From Enterobacter cloacae complex sp. ECNIH7 (lineage in GTDB: Bacteria > Pseudomonadota > Gammaproteobacteria > Enterobacterales > Enterobacteriaceae), in contig NZ_CP017990.1 of the NCBI RefSeq assembly GCF_002208095.1, forward strand, positions 2,914,001-2,978,000: 64,000 nt of DNA, given 5' to 3'. Made by a program: the position numbers and the translations under genes. Below, in pieces: positions 17,754 to 27,328 of this stretch (position 1 is its first letter; every line of letters starts with the position of its first letter). The notes below the pieces were generated by a model. The model was not told the DNA's origin, did not search any database, and saw nothing but the letters and a program-made list of their open reading frames with translations.

Positions 17754-19169
17754 TCAGGCGGATGCCCGAACCGCAGGGCGCAGCCTGCTCAGGCTAAATA
17801 TCACCGATCCCGTTGAGGCGATGACGGCTATCCACAGCGCCAGATGCACGGCCCGGTCGTCAAGCGTTTGATGGTCTGCCCCGGCAGTGGCGGCCAGCAG
17901 CACGCCCACCACTGCGGCGCCGAGACACTGCCCAAACGTCCTGACGATAGACAACACGCCGGAAGCATAGCTGGCATGTTCCCGCGCCACGTTAGAGAGC
18001 ATTTCCCGGTTATTGGGGCTCTGGAAGCAGCCGAAGCCAATCCCGCAAACCAGGCTGCGCAGGCAGATGTTCCACGCGGAAGGATTGTCCGGCAGGGTGG
18101 CCAGCAGGACCAGCCCACCGACAAATACCATCAGCCCGAGGGTCGAGATCAGCGGCGCGGAGATCGTATCCGCCCAGCGACCCGCGTGCGGCGCGATCAG
18201 CACGATGCCAATCGGCCACGGGGTAAACAGCAGCGCTGACACCACCGGGCTGTAGCCATACACGCTCTGAAACAGGAAAGGCAGCGCGACAAATGTGATG
18301 CCCTGACTGACAAACGAGGCCAGCGAGGTCAGCGCGGCGAGGGTGAAGCGCCCGTTGCTGAATATCACCGGGGGCAGTAACGGATGTTGCACGCGCCGGA
18401 TACGCCAGGTAAAGGCGAAGGCGCTGACCAGCGCGAGAACGCCCCAGAAGACGGCCTGCCGGTTAATGTGTTGCGTCACGTGCTGAAGGCTGTCGGCCAT
18501 CATGATCGCCGAACCTAACAGGACGGCGGAGAGCACGGCGCCCGGCGCGTCAAAGGGGGTGCGGTCAACGGCCGATTCCCGCGGCAAGGCCCGCCATGCC
18601 AACAGCAGGGCGATGCTGCCCGGAATAAGGTTAATGGCGAACAGCCACTGCCAGCTCAGCGCGTCCAGTATGGTTCCGCCCAGCACGGGGGCAACTGCCG
18701 TGCTGGAGGCGATAAGCAGGGCGTGCAGCCCCAGAATACGGCCCAGCAGTCGCCCCGGAAAAACGGACCGCAGGATCGCCGGAGCGATACTCAGGGTCGC
18801 CGCGCCGCCTATGCCCTGCAGAATTCGCATCCCGGTTAACATTTCCGGCGTTGTTGCCAGCGCGCAGCCCAGCGAGGTGAGCGTAAAGGTGGCAAGCCCG
18901 GCAAGAAATACCCGGCGATAGCCCACGCGCGCCGCCAGCGCGGCGAAAATGGCCAGCGTCATCGCCGCTGACAGCAGATAACCGTTGGCGAACCAGACCG
19001 CCACGTTCGCGGGCACCTGCATCGCCCTTGCCATGGAGGGCAGCGCGATGTTGATCATGGTGCCGTCAAAGACGCCCATCAGCGTGGTGGTCATAACGGC
19101 GGCCAGGACCCGGGCGCGTTCATGCCCGGGTAAGCCTTCATCGCCGGGCAGGTTTGAAAATAGCGTCAT
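17754..19169 (-). CDS. MFS drug/metabolite exporter (DHA2-like)
   Basis: A 471-residue major facilitator transporter with about 14 hydrophobic helices. The motif LMGVFDGTMINIALPSMA in helix 1, the GRILGL-type motif A variant and the helix 5 motif around SSTAVAPVLGGTILDALSW mark a proton-driven multidrug-type exporter. The start is set at the ATG at 19167-19169 (GGAGTAACGACG upstream). The open frame continues much further upstream but runs antisense through the divergent LysR gene, with no transporter-like sequence. The LysR gene is its probable regulator. Confidence 0.88.
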   Translation of the reverse strand: MTLFSNLPGDEGLPGHERARVLAAVMTTTLMGVFDGTMINIALPSMARAMQVPANVAVWFANGYLLSAAMTLAIFAALAARVGYRRVFLAGLATFTLTSLGCALATTPEMLTGMRILQGIGGAATLSIAPAILRSVFPGRLLGRILGLHALLIASSTAVAPVLGGTILDALSWQWLFAINLIPGSIALLLAWRALPRESAVDRTPFDAPGAVLSAVLLGSAIMMADSLQHVTQHINRQAVFWGVLALVSAFAFTWRIRRVQHPLLPPVIFSNGRFTLAALTSLASFVSQGITFVALPFLFQSVYGYSPVVSALLFTPWPIGIVLIAPHAGRWADTISAPLISTLGLMVFVGGLVLLATLPDNPSAWNICLRSLVCGIGFGCFQSPNNREMLSNVAREHASYASGVLSIVRTFGQCLGAAVVGVLLAATAGADHQTLDDRAVHLALWIAVIASTGSVIFSLSRLRPAVRASA

Positions 19170-19286
19170 CGTCGTTACTCCGAATAAGAATCGTGATGAC
19201 GAAACTATAATCATGCGGTATACAGGGCGGAAGACGCAGCATTTGCACTTAATCATTGCATGTAACGCCATATCTGAGGAGCTACC

Positions 19287-20192
19287 GTGTCCGATCCTGA
19301 TTTTAACCTTCTGGTTGCGCTCGACGTTTTGCTTGCCGAAGCCAGCGTGGCGGGCGCGGCGCGACGTTTGAACCTCAGTACCTCCGCCATGAGCCGCACC
19401 CTGAGCAGGCTGCGGGAGGTGACCGGCGATCCGATCCTGGTACGGGCCGGTCGTCATATGGTGCTGACGCCCTGGGCCGAAGCCACGCGGGACCGCGCCA
19501 GAAGCGCCGTGCATGAGGCGAAGGCTGTGCTGCAGCCCTCCACCGACGCGCTGAAGGTGGAAAGTCTCGAGCGGCTGTTCACCATCAGAGCCAACGACGG
19601 TTTTGTGGTGGCGTTTGGGCCACTGCTGATTGCGGCGGTGGCGAGCGTTGCGCCCGGGGTGTGCATCCGCTTCTCGCCGAAACCTGAAAAAACCTCGCGC
19701 TATTTGCGTGAGGGGCTGGTCGACCTGGAGATCGGCGTGCAGAGCAATATGGGGCCGGAAATACGGCTGCAACGGCTCTTTCAGGATCGGTTTGTTGGCG
19801 CGGTGCGCAAGGGACATCCGCTGTCATTACAGCCTGACGTCAGCCTTGACGATTATGTCGCGTGGGGCCACGTGGTGGCCTCACCGGACGGATCGCTGCA
19901 CGGGTTTGTCGATGACGCGCTGGCGGAACGGGGGATAAAGCGCAAGATCGCCAGCGTGGTGCCCGGGTTTCCGACGGCGTTATCCGTGGCGCTGGCCTCC
20001 GATCTGATTGCCATGGTGCCGGCGTTATACCTGCTCAATCAGCCGATGAACGAGCGCGTGCACGTCTTTGAACTGCCGTTTAAAACCCGGAGCATTACGG
20101 TGTCACAAATGTGGCATCCGCGCATGGAAAGGGATCCGGGACATCGATGGCTCAGGGAGAAGGTACTGGAGGTGTGCCGCGCTGTGCGCTGA
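19287..20192 (+). CDS. LysR-family transcriptional regulator
   Basis: A 301-residue LysR-type regulator: MSDPDFNLLVALDVLLAE, then the winged helix AGAARRLNLSTSAMSRTLSRL, then an effector-binding domain. The DFNLLVALDVL opening resembles LeuO/NodD-like proteins. GTG start with GAGGAGCTACC upstream. It is divergent from the MFS exporter over 117 bases, so it most likely activates or represses that exporter (inference). Confidence 0.87.
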   Translation: MSDPDFNLLVALDVLLAEASVAGAARRLNLSTSAMSRTLSRLREVTGDPILVRAGRHMVLTPWAEATRDRARSAVHEAKAVLQPSTDALKVESLERLFTIRANDGFVVAFGPLLIAAVASVAPGVCIRFSPKPEKTSRYLREGLVDLEIGVQSNMGPEIRLQRLFQDRFVGAVRKGHPLSLQPDVSLDDYVAWGHVVASPDGSLHGFVDDALAERGIKRKIASVVPGFPTALSVALASDLIAMVPALYLLNQPMNERVHVFELPFKTRSITVSQMWHPRMERDPGHRWLREKVLEVCRAVR

Positions 20193-20574
20193 CGATGGGG
20201 TTCACGATGGCAAGCCCAATCGTGCTTTCCCCCGCGTGATGGTGGGATTATTCGGCGGTTAGCCAGCACGCCTGCGTATTGCGTCTTATTAAATTAACCA
20301 CTAATATAAATAAGCCATATCAATTCCCCTGTAACTAAAATAACGTCAATTCTTTTTGTTCTTCTGAAATAAGCGGCCCGAGAACAGAGATGGATTGAAA
20401 CCCTCAAGTCTGCATATCTTGCCATTATATAATCTTTTTTGAGTCTCATTTGACACTGTGTTGTTGTTGAAGCGACCCCATCGAAAGGAAAGAATATATA
20501 CACATTGCTCTTGTCAGAAAACTGAGAAAGCAATGAACCCAAATGGGCAATATCTTATTGAAGAGAGTTATTAT
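20193..20574. other. Intergenic region upstream of fimbrial operon
   Basis: These 382 bases must contain the fimbrial promoter and a long leader. A TATAAT hexamer at 20428-20433 is a possible -10, but no matching -35 at standard spacing is seen. TTGACA at 20450-20455 has no clear partner either. There are no inverted repeats or invertase gene to suggest a phase switch. AT content rises towards the pilin gene. Confidence 0.4.
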
Positions 20575-21102
20575 ATGAAGGCAAAGAAAATCGCTCTCGC
20601 GATTGCGATGATAGCTGGTGCTATAATCGCAAATGCGAATGCAAAAGATCAGGGACATGGTACCGTTACGTTTACGGGTTCTATTATTGATGCGCCTTGC
20701 TCCATTACACCAGACAGTGCTGACCAAACCGTTGATTTGGGTCAGATCTCTAACCTGGCGCTGGAAGATGGCGGCACATCTATTCCACAGGTTTTCGCTA
20801 TCAAACTGCAACAGTGTGATACGACAACCAAAAAGACAGTGACCACCACGTTCTCTGGCACCGCATCTGCGGCTAACCCGGATCTGCTCGGTATTCAGGG
20901 CACCGCAAAAGGTGCTTCTGTTGCAATTACGACGGACACCGGTACTCCGATTAAACTGGGCCAGGCTTCTCCGGCGCAATCACTGCTGAATGGTGATAAC
21001 GACCTGACGTTTGCTGCTTTCCTTAAGGGTGATGGCGCGTCTGCGACAATCGTCCCGGGTAAATTCCAGGCTATTGCCAGCTTCGCACTGGATTACCCAT
21101 AA
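20575..21102 (+). CDS. Major fimbrial subunit, type 1-like pilin
   Basis: A 175-residue pilin: signal peptide MKAKKIALAIAMIAGAIIANANA, then a chaperone-usher pilin domain with the Cys pair (TGSIIDAPCSI and LQQCDTT), the typical GTVTFTG donor-strand region and a C-terminal beta-strand ending in FALDYP (penultimate aromatic motif recognised by the chaperone). The ATG at 20575 is chosen for the signal peptide; the frame is open 39 codons further up. It is followed by a strong terminator, consistent with the major subunit being made in excess. Small Ala/Ser/Pro patches (TASAANPD, GQASPAQS) are present. Confidence 0.9.
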   Translation: MKAKKIALAIAMIAGAIIANANAKDQGHGTVTFTGSIIDAPCSITPDSADQTVDLGQISNLALEDGGTSIPQVFAIKLQQCDTTTKKTVTTTFSGTASAANPDLLGIQGTAKGASVAITTDTGTPIKLGQASPAQSLLNGDNDLTFAAFLKGDGASATIVPGKFQAIASFALDYP

Positions 21103-21143
21103 TCCCGGCATGACTTATTACGCAAGTAATTAACCCTGTTATT

Positions 21144-21187
21144 GTGCCGGTGATTAGTTAATTGTCTTAATCACTGGCACTTTTTTT
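21144..21187 (+). terminator. Attenuating terminator after major pilin gene
   Basis: A 13-bp stem with one G-U pair (GTGCCGGTGATTA / TAATCACTGGCAC, 21144-21156 with 21168-21180) is followed by seven T. It lies between the major pilin and the rest of the operon, and would lower downstream expression relative to the major subunit. Confidence 0.85.
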
Positions 21188-21188
21188 C

Positions 21189-21760
21189 ATGAAACCAGAG
21201 TGTATTTTAATGATATTATTATCTGGACTTCGAGTGATTATATTTCCCTGTATATTGATACCGTGCGTGGCGGCGGCACATAACCCTCGCCATGCACAGG
21301 CCGATCAAGGCCACGGCATTGTCAATATGCAGGGAAGTATAATTGATACACCATGCGCTATCGCCACCGTCGATCGTGAGCAAAGCATTGAAATGATGAC
21401 CACGACCGTGGGTGAAATTATTCACAACGGTCGTGGAAATAAAAATCCCTTTTCGTTAACGCTGGTCAATTGCAATCTGCATATAATAAGGATGCGCAAA
21501 CCCTGTCATCCCATTTCCAGACGACGTTTGATGGTCCATCTTCAGATGGACTTTTTTCCGTTGACGGCGCATCAGGCGTAGGGCTTGAAATTACGGATGA
21601 CGCCGGAAATGTGGCGCAACCAGGGAAAGCGCTCCCTCCGGGTACATTGAGCAACGGTTCACAAATTCTTAAATACCAGTTGCGTCTTATGGGTAATCGC
21701 GACCGCCTGAAAGCGGGTGAGTATACGGCCACGATACGTTTCAAAGTTGATTACTTTTGA
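21189..21760 (+). pseudogene. Second pilin gene, broken by a frameshift
   Basis: The first frame (21189 onward) gives a hydrophobic leader, AAAHNPRHAQADQGHG and a pilin start (GSIIDTPCAIATVDRE) up to LTLVNCNL, then runs into non-pilin sequence. The frame two bases over, from about 21479, continues AYNKDAQTLSSHFQTTFDG, GVGLEITDDAGN and ends in TATIRFKVDYF, a normal pilin C-terminus. One missing base near 21476-21480 explains this. Joined, the gene would encode about 190 residues, paralogous to the gene before it (shared ADQGHG and GSIID). No base run is present at the break. The start may be ATG 21210, with AGAG upstream, rather than 21189. Its stop overlaps the usher start region. Confidence 0.8.
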
Positions 21761-21762
21761 AA

Positions 21763-24267
21763 ATGAAAAAAGTCAATAAAACCATCTTTCTGGGCAAGTT
21801 ACACCCTGTAGCGGTTGGTGTAATTCTTGCGTTTCTGGCAGTAAAAGGCGTTCACGCTGAAGGTAATGTCGAATTTAATACTGATGTACTCGACATTAAA
21901 GAGCGGAATAATGTTGATTTAAGCCAGTTTTCCCGGGCGGGTTATTTAATGCCCGGCAAGTATCAGCTTACGCTAAAGGTCAATAAAACCGACATACCGG
22001 ATCAGACGGTAGAGTATTTCCCGCCTGAAGATGATCCGAAAGGGAGCGAAGTTTGCCTCACAGCCGAGCATGTCTTACAAATTGGCCTGAAAGAGTCCAT
22101 CGTTAAAGGTGTTTCATGGTGGCATAACGGACAGTGTCTGAATCTTCATTCTCTGGAAGGAATGGTAGCCAGAGCCGATCTGGGGACAAGTACACTCTAT
22201 CTCAGCATTCCTCAGGCATACCTGGAGTATACGGCCGAAAACTGGGATCCGCCTTCTCGCTGGGATGAGGGAATTCCGGGCGTACTGTTTGATTACACCG
22301 TCAATGCAACGTCGTCGAAACAACAGGAACAACGTTCCAATTCCGTCACGGGTAACGGCACGACTGGCGCGAATCTGGGTGCCTGGCGCCTTCGGGGTGA
22401 CTGGCAAGCGCAATACATACGCAACACAGGAAATGAGAGTCAAAAACAGCAAAGCTGGGACTGGAGCCGGGTTTATACCTATCGGGCCATCACCGCACTG
22501 CGGGCAAAATTGGTGCTGGGAGAAGACTATTTAAATTCCTCACTGTTTGACAGTTTCCGTTTTACCGGCGCCAGCCTGTCTACTGACGATAACCAGCTGC
22601 CGCCCAATCTTCGCGGATATGCACCGGAAGTGGTAGGTGTCGCGAAGACGAACGCCAAAGTGACTATCAGCCAGCAGGGCCGCGTAATTTATGAAACCAC
22701 TGTCGCGCCAGGTCCGTTTCGTATTCAGGATCTCAACTCGGCCGTATCCGGAAAACTGGATGTCAAAGTGGAAGAGCAGGATGGCGCAACCCAAACCTTT
22801 CAGGTCGATACCGCCTCCATTCCTTATCTGACGCGGCCAGGCCTGGTACGTTACCGGGTCGCTATGGGGAAACCCTCTGATTATGACCACCATTCTCAGG
22901 GGCCAAATTTTGCCACTGGCGAAGCATCATGGGGCGTGAATAGCGGCTGGTCATTATATGGCGGAACGCTACTCGCAGGGGACTATAACGCGCTCTCCCT
23001 GGGGGTCGGGCGCGATCTGTTGATGTTTGGGGCAATTTCCTTTGACGTCACTCAGTCCCGGGCCGCGATTCCGAATCAGGACACATTAAGCGGTAAATCA
23101 TTTCGCGTCAGCTATTCGAAACGCTTTGATGAGTTTGATAGTCAGGTGACCTTTGCGGGTTACCGTTTCTCAGAACGTGACTTTATGAGCATGTCTCAGT
23201 ATCTGGACCGCCGCTATCACAACGGCGATAACGGTGGGCGCGACAAAGAACTGTACACCATCACCATGAATAAACAGTTCCGCGAACAGAACATGAGCGC
23301 GTTTCTGAACTATAGCCACCAGACATACTGGGACAGGGAAGCGACGAACACCTGGAACGTTTCGCTATCGAACTTTTTTGACGTCAGTCGGTTTAAGAAC
23401 ATTAGCCTGACACTGTCTGCCTACAGAACAGAATATGACGACTCTAAAGATGATGGCGTCTATCTGAGCTTGTCTGTGCCGTGGTCCAACGGCGCAACAG
23501 TGAGCTACAACGGCCAGTACAGCGGAGACAGCAGTAGCAATACGGTGGGTTATTACCAGCGCATTGACGCCAACAATTATTACCAGGTTAATGCCGGCAG
23601 CACGACTGACGGCCGAGGTACCGGGAGCGGGTACTTTACTCATGATGGCGATAGCGCAAGTGTGACCGCCAATGCCAGCTATACCGGCAGCAAAACCAGC
23701 GCCGCAAGTCTGTCGCTACAAGGAGGCGTTACCGCTACCGCCAGGGGGGCGGCGCTACACAGAACCAATGCAACGGGAGGAACCCGAATGCTCGTCGATA
23801 CGGCAGGAGTGGAAGGCGTTCCCGTGCAGGGCATGGCGGGGATCGTTCGTACCAATGCCTTCGGTAAGGCGGTCGTTGCGGATGTTAGCAGCTACTACCG
23901 GAGCAGCGTGAGCATTGATCTGGACAGCCTGCCGGAAAACGTCGATGCCACACGTTCAGTTGTGCAGGACACGTTAACGGAAGGCGCGATTGGCTACCGT
24001 GCCTTTGGCATTCTCGCCGGGCAGAAGGGCATGGCGGTGATCAAACTGGCTGACGGCAGCGAACCGCCGTTTGGCGCAGAAGTACGCAATGGAGACAACA
24101 TGACAACAGGGATTGTCGCCGAAAACGGCAGCGTCTGGCTTTCAGGTATACGTCCTGGAGAGCGCATGGACGTGTACTGGGGCAACGACGTGCAATGTTA
24201 CATCGAGTTGCCGCCATCGCTGCCGGAAACAATCAAAAATCTGTTGTTGCCTTGCCTCTCACGCTGA
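21763..24267 (+). CDS. Fimbrial outer membrane usher (FimD-like)
   Basis: An 834-residue usher that would thread pilin subunits through the outer membrane. After a signal peptide (to VKGVHA) come an N-terminal chaperone-binding domain (VEFNTDVLDIKERNNVDLSQFSR-like), the 24-strand barrel with the plug, FYYRSS/SYYRSSVSIDLDSLPENVD-type late motif, and a C-terminal domain with a Cys pair. Length is standard for the family. The ATG at 21763 is preferred over the in-frame TTG two codons before. It follows the broken pilin gene by two bases. The chaperone gene follows, the reverse of the chaperone-usher order of the fim operon. Confidence 0.93.
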   Translation: MKKVNKTIFLGKLHPVAVGVILAFLAVKGVHAEGNVEFNTDVLDIKERNNVDLSQFSRAGYLMPGKYQLTLKVNKTDIPDQTVEYFPPEDDPKGSEVCLTAEHVLQIGLKESIVKGVSWWHNGQCLNLHSLEGMVARADLGTSTLYLSIPQAYLEYTAENWDPPSRWDEGIPGVLFDYTVNATSSKQQEQRSNSVTGNGTTGANLGAWRLRGDWQAQYIRNTGNESQKQQSWDWSRVYTYRAITALRAKLVLGEDYLNSSLFDSFRFTGASLSTDDNQLPPNLRGYAPEVVGVAKTNAKVTISQQGRVIYETTVAPGPFRIQDLNSAVSGKLDVKVEEQDGATQTFQVDTASIPYLTRPGLVRYRVAMGKPSDYDHHSQGPNFATGEASWGVNSGWSLYGGTLLAGDYNALSLGVGRDLLMFGAISFDVTQSRAAIPNQDTLSGKSFRVSYSKRFDEFDSQVTFAGYRFSERDFMSMSQYLDRRYHNGDNGGRDKELYTITMNKQFREQNMSAFLNYSHQTYWDREATNTWNVSLSNFFDVSRFKNISLTLSAYRTEYDDSKDDGVYLSLSVPWSNGATVSYNGQYSGDSSSNTVGYYQRIDANNYYQVNAGSTTDGRGTGSGYFTHDGDSASVTANASYTGSKTSAASLSLQGGVTATARGAALHRTNATGGTRMLVDTAGVEGVPVQGMAGIVRTNAFGKAVVADVSSYYRSSVSIDLDSLPENVDATRSVVQDTLTEGAIGYRAFGILAGQKGMAVIKLADGSEPPFGAEVRNGDNMTTGIVAENGSVWLSGIRPGERMDVYWGNDVQCYIELPPSLPETIKNLLLPCLSR

Positions 24268-24326
24268 TCGTGGTGATGGGATCAGGCAAAACCGTCATTA
24301 TCATTTTGTAATAAAGAGAGTGAGTT

Positions 24327-25076
24327 ATGTGTTTTGTGCAGAAAAAGATCGGTCTAACGCTGGGTGTACTCGCACTGGCATTGGTCGCGCAGCAGGTAAA
24401 TGCAGCCATTGCGCTGGATCGCACCCGGGTGATTTATAGCGGCAATCAGAAATCAATGAGTGTGACCGTAACGAATCAAAATAAATCCTTGCCTTATCTG
24501 GCCCAGTCCTGGATTGAGGACAGTAACGGCAATAAAACCGAGACGCCGTTTATGGCATTACCGCCGGTGCAACGCGTTGAGCCAGGCGCTAAAGGTCAGG
24601 TGAAAATTCAGGGTAATAACGCTCAGGCGTTGCCGCAGGACAGAGAATCGTTGTTTTATTTTAACGTACGCGAAATTCCACCGAAGAGTTCTAAACCCAA
24701 TACGCTTCAGCTTGCGCTGCAAACCCGCGTCAAACTCTTTTACCGCCCGGAAGCGTTGCAGTTACAAAACGGGATGGAGAACGAGGCCGCGAAAAAACTC
24801 ACCTTAACTCGTCAGGGTGAAGGATTCCGGTTAAGCAATCCCACGCCTTACTACCTGACGATTGTCGCGGCAGCGACGTCAGAGAAGGGCGGTGATATCG
24901 AGAGTTTTAAACCTGTAATGGTCGCGCCTAAAGAAAGCATTGCGCTGGGCGCAACCGCGGCTTCACTGGGCGCACACCCGGTACTGACTTCCGTAAATGA
25001 TTACGGTGGCCGGCCGAAACTTGTTTTTAACTGTGCGGGGAATACCTGTGCAGTGGACCATGTTAACGCGGGTTAA
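24327..25076 (+). CDS. Periplasmic fimbrial chaperone (FimC/PapD-like)
   Basis: A 249-residue chaperone with signal peptide (cut after QQVNA) and two Ig-like domains. Diagnostic parts are AIALDRTRVIYSGNQKSMSV (subunit-capping strand with the conserved Arg), YLAQSWIED, FYFNVREIPPKS and VKLFYRPEAL with the conserved Lys. It holds pilin subunits in the periplasm and delivers them to the usher. It lies between the usher and the minor pilins; the first minor pilin begins 12 bases later. Confidence 0.93.
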   Translation: MCFVQKKIGLTLGVLALALVAQQVNAAIALDRTRVIYSGNQKSMSVTVTNQNKSLPYLAQSWIEDSNGNKTETPFMALPPVQRVEPGAKGQVKIQGNNAQALPQDRESLFYFNVREIPPKSSKPNTLQLALQTRVKLFYRPEALQLQNGMENEAAKKLTLTRQGEGFRLSNPTPYYLTIVAAATSEKGGDIESFKPVMVAPKESIALGATAASLGAHPVLTSVNDYGGRPKLVFNCAGNTCAVDHVNAG

Positions 25077-25088
25077 GGAGAGCAACCT

Positions 25089-25691
25089 GTGAACGGAAAA
25101 GCAATTTACCGTTACTCGCGCACGTGTGCGTTGAGTCTGCTTCTGAGCGGCAGCTTGGCGAATAATGCTCTGGCTGTCGATGACTGGAATGTCCAGGGTG
25201 AGAATGGTCAATTGCACGTTCATGGCGTTCTGCGTAACGGAAGTTGCCTGATCAGCATGCGTTCAAAGCTGCAGGATGTGGTAATGGATAACTCGGCGCT
25301 GGGGGCGATGAAACGTCCGGGCGATACCGGCAATCCGACACAAATCGTTTTTCGTCTTCTGGGTTGCGAAAGCACCGGTGGCCTGCAACGTCGCGGTCGA
25401 ATAGGGCCATCGACATGGGATGAAACCCAACCGGTGGTCACCGTAAGCTTCATGGGCGCGACGGATCCTGACGATCCCACGTTATTACTGATCGCCGGAA
25501 TGTCTGGCGTCGGCCTTCGCATTCTGGATAACAACGGCAGAATCGTTATTCCCGGGATGCGGGGCAAGCCGCAGTTTGTGACGACGGGCAGTGATGAGCT
25601 GACCTATACCGTTATCCCTGTTCGTACCATCGCCCCGCTGATTGCGGGAGAATTTCGCGCCTCAGTTGATTTCGGAATCAGTTATGACTAG
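25089..25691 (+). CDS. Minor fimbrial subunit
   Basis: A 200-residue pilin-domain protein with signal peptide (cut near NNALAVDD), the Cys pair (LRNGSCLI and LLGCEST) and the C-terminal FRASVDFGISYD strand. GTG start with GGAGAG eight bases upstream. A longer central loop (RGRIGPSTWDETQP) sets it apart from the major pilin. It is probably an adaptor or tip-fibrillum subunit. Its end overlaps the next start by eight bases. Confidence 0.85.
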   Translation: MNGKAIYRYSRTCALSLLLSGSLANNALAVDDWNVQGENGQLHVHGVLRNGSCLISMRSKLQDVVMDNSALGAMKRPGDTGNPTQIVFRLLGCESTGGLQRRGRIGPSTWDETQPVVTVSFMGATDPDDPTLLLIAGMSGVGLRILDNNGRIVIPGMRGKPQFVTTGSDELTYTVIPVRTIAPLIAGEFRASVDFGISYD

Positions 25692-26247
25692 TTCACGCGT
25701 GATGTCGTTTATTCGCCTTGCCCGTACACCGCTCCTCGCACTGGTGCTGCTGGTCCCGACGGTAAGCCAGGCAAATAAAGGCGACACCTACTCATTAAAC
25801 ATCAATATCGATGGCACTCTGGTGGCAAACGGTTCTTGTCAGTTTAATCAGGGCGACAGCCTGACGGTCGACTTTGGTGATGTGAAATTGCTCCCGCAGG
25901 GGACGGACACCATGACGCTGGATGGGAATTACCGTAAATCGATTACCAGCGATTTTACCTGTACCGGTGATACCGCGGGGCTTCTTCAAATGCAATTGGC
26001 CAGTCTATCGGGCAGCTATAAAGCTTACAACGGAACCGACGTGATTGAGATAGACAAAGGGATGCTTGGCGTCGAACTGTTAGTCAATGGCGCCCCGCAA
26101 GCTTCCGGGAAGTGGTTCACCATCGACCAAAGCAAGCCACCCACGCTTGAGGCGCAGCTGGTGCAAGTCAGCACCACAAACAGTAAACAGGTGACAAATG
26201 GCGATACGTTCACGGCTTCTGCCACATTGCAACTTTCGTTTAATTGA
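25684..26247 (+). CDS. Minor fimbrial subunit
   Basis: A 187-residue pilin-domain protein. The ATG at 25684 gives a credible signal peptide (SFIRLARTPLLALVLLVPTVSQA); the frame is open for 14 more codons, but that stretch overlaps the previous pilin. Cys residues lie in VANGSCQFNQ and SDFTCTGD, and the C-terminal strand is TASATLQLSFN. It is translationally coupled to the gene before and ends ten bases before the next. Confidence 0.84.
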   Translation: MTSSRVMSFIRLARTPLLALVLLVPTVSQANKGDTYSLNINIDGTLVANGSCQFNQGDSLTVDFGDVKLLPQGTDTMTLDGNYRKSITSDFTCTGDTAGLLQMQLASLSGSYKAYNGTDVIEIDKGMLGVELLVNGAPQASGKWFTIDQSKPPTLEAQLVQVSTTNSKQVTNGDTFTASATLQLSFN

Positions 26248-26257
26248 ACAGACGGTT

Positions 26258-26758
26258 ATGAAGAGAATACTCCACATTGTCACCTTATCTGGTTTGCTGC
26301 TGACCGGGACGCCGCATGCCGCGCAGGTTGGCGATCAGATGTCTGTCAATTTTAAAGGCACATTTATCATTACCACGCCCTGTACCGTTTCAGGCGATGA
26401 GGTGATCGATGTGTCGTTTGGCAGCATCAGCGTGGGTAAAGTGAACGGCATCGACAATAAACAGGACATCCCCTATACCGTTGACTGCCACGGCGCGCCG
26501 GATGATTCCGCACTCAATATTCAGGTGAGCGGGGTGGCCGAAATTTTCGATGACGCCGCCGTTACGACATCTGCTGACGGGCTGGGTATCCAGATTCAGG
26601 CTAACGGCGTGCCGATGAAGCTCAACCAGCCGCTGAAAACAACGCTTGGCGGCCTGCAATCCCTGGTGCTGAGCGCTGTACCGGTTAAAGATCCGAATAA
26701 AGTGCTGAGCGAACAGACGTTTACGGCCGTTGCGACATTAACCGCGGATTATTTCTGA
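26258..26758 (+). CDS. Minor fimbrial subunit
   Basis: A 166-residue pilin-domain protein: signal peptide KRILHIVTLSGLLLTGTPHA, a Cys pair (ITTPCTVSG and TVDCHGAP) and a C-terminal strand VATLTADYF. The ATG at 26258 is fixed by the signal peptide. It is a short, typical adaptor-sized subunit within a tightly packed run of four minor pilins. Confidence 0.85.
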   Translation: MKRILHIVTLSGLLLTGTPHAAQVGDQMSVNFKGTFIITTPCTVSGDEVIDVSFGSISVGKVNGIDNKQDIPYTVDCHGAPDDSALNIQVSGVAEIFDDAAVTTSADGLGIQIQANGVPMKLNQPLKTTLGGLQSLVLSAVPVKDPNKVLSEQTFTAVATLTADYF

Positions 26759-26767
26759 GGCACAACC

Positions 26768-27313
26768 ATGAACATACGACTCGTGAAGGCGACAAGCCGG
26801 GGAATAGCGGCATTACTTGTCGCATCCGGCCTGACCATCACGCCCGCTCTGGCGATTGAGGATAACCTGCACTTTAGCGGGACATTGACCAGCGCGCCCT
26901 GCGGGCTGGACCCACTGACCACCGATCTGAGCGTCGATTTTGACATGATCATGGAACCGGATTTGTATGCCTATGCCCGTACCAAAGGCGTACCGTTCAC
27001 CATTACCCTGACGGACTGTGATTTATCGATAGCCAGTAAAGCCTCGATCACATTTAAAGGCACAGAGAGCACTGAACTGCCCGGGCTGTTAGCGGTGACA
27101 GGGGAAGCGGCGGGGATCGCAATTGGTGTGGAGACCGAAGACGGCATCGCGGTACCGTTTAATAAACCGACACCGGAACATGTACTGAACAGCGGTGACA
27201 ATACCTTTACCCTCATGGCCTATATTCAGGGGGAACCGACCCATCTGCGGCAGGAAACCATTACACCGGGGAATTTTACCGCGGTGTCTACCTTTATGCT
27301 GGCCTATCCTTAA
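26768..27313 (+). CDS. Minor fimbrial subunit
   Basis: A 181-residue pilin-domain protein: signal peptide ending near TITPALA, LHFSGTLTSAPCGLDP and TLTDCDLS for the Cys pair, and the terminal strand STFMLAYP. Residues around EVLNSG/EHVLNSGDNTFTLMAY resemble the major pilin more than the other minor ones do. The adhesin gene starts 15 bases later. Confidence 0.85.
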   Translation: MNIRLVKATSRGIAALLVASGLTITPALAIEDNLHFSGTLTSAPCGLDPLTTDLSVDFDMIMEPDLYAYARTKGVPFTITLTDCDLSIASKASITFKGTESTELPGLLAVTGEAAGIAIGVETEDGIAVPFNKPTPEHVLNSGDNTFTLMAYIQGEPTHLRQETITPGNFTAVSTFMLAYP

Positions 27314-27328
27314 TTAAGAGATAATAGA

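Noticed and set aside
19170..19817. Upstream extension of the MFS exporter frame
   Set aside because: The extension runs antisense into the LysR gene and lacks transporter sequence; a ribosome site precedes the internal ATG at 19169.
20193..20574. Phase-variable fimbrial switch
   Set aside because: No pair of inverted repeats flanking a promoter and no recombinase gene nearby.
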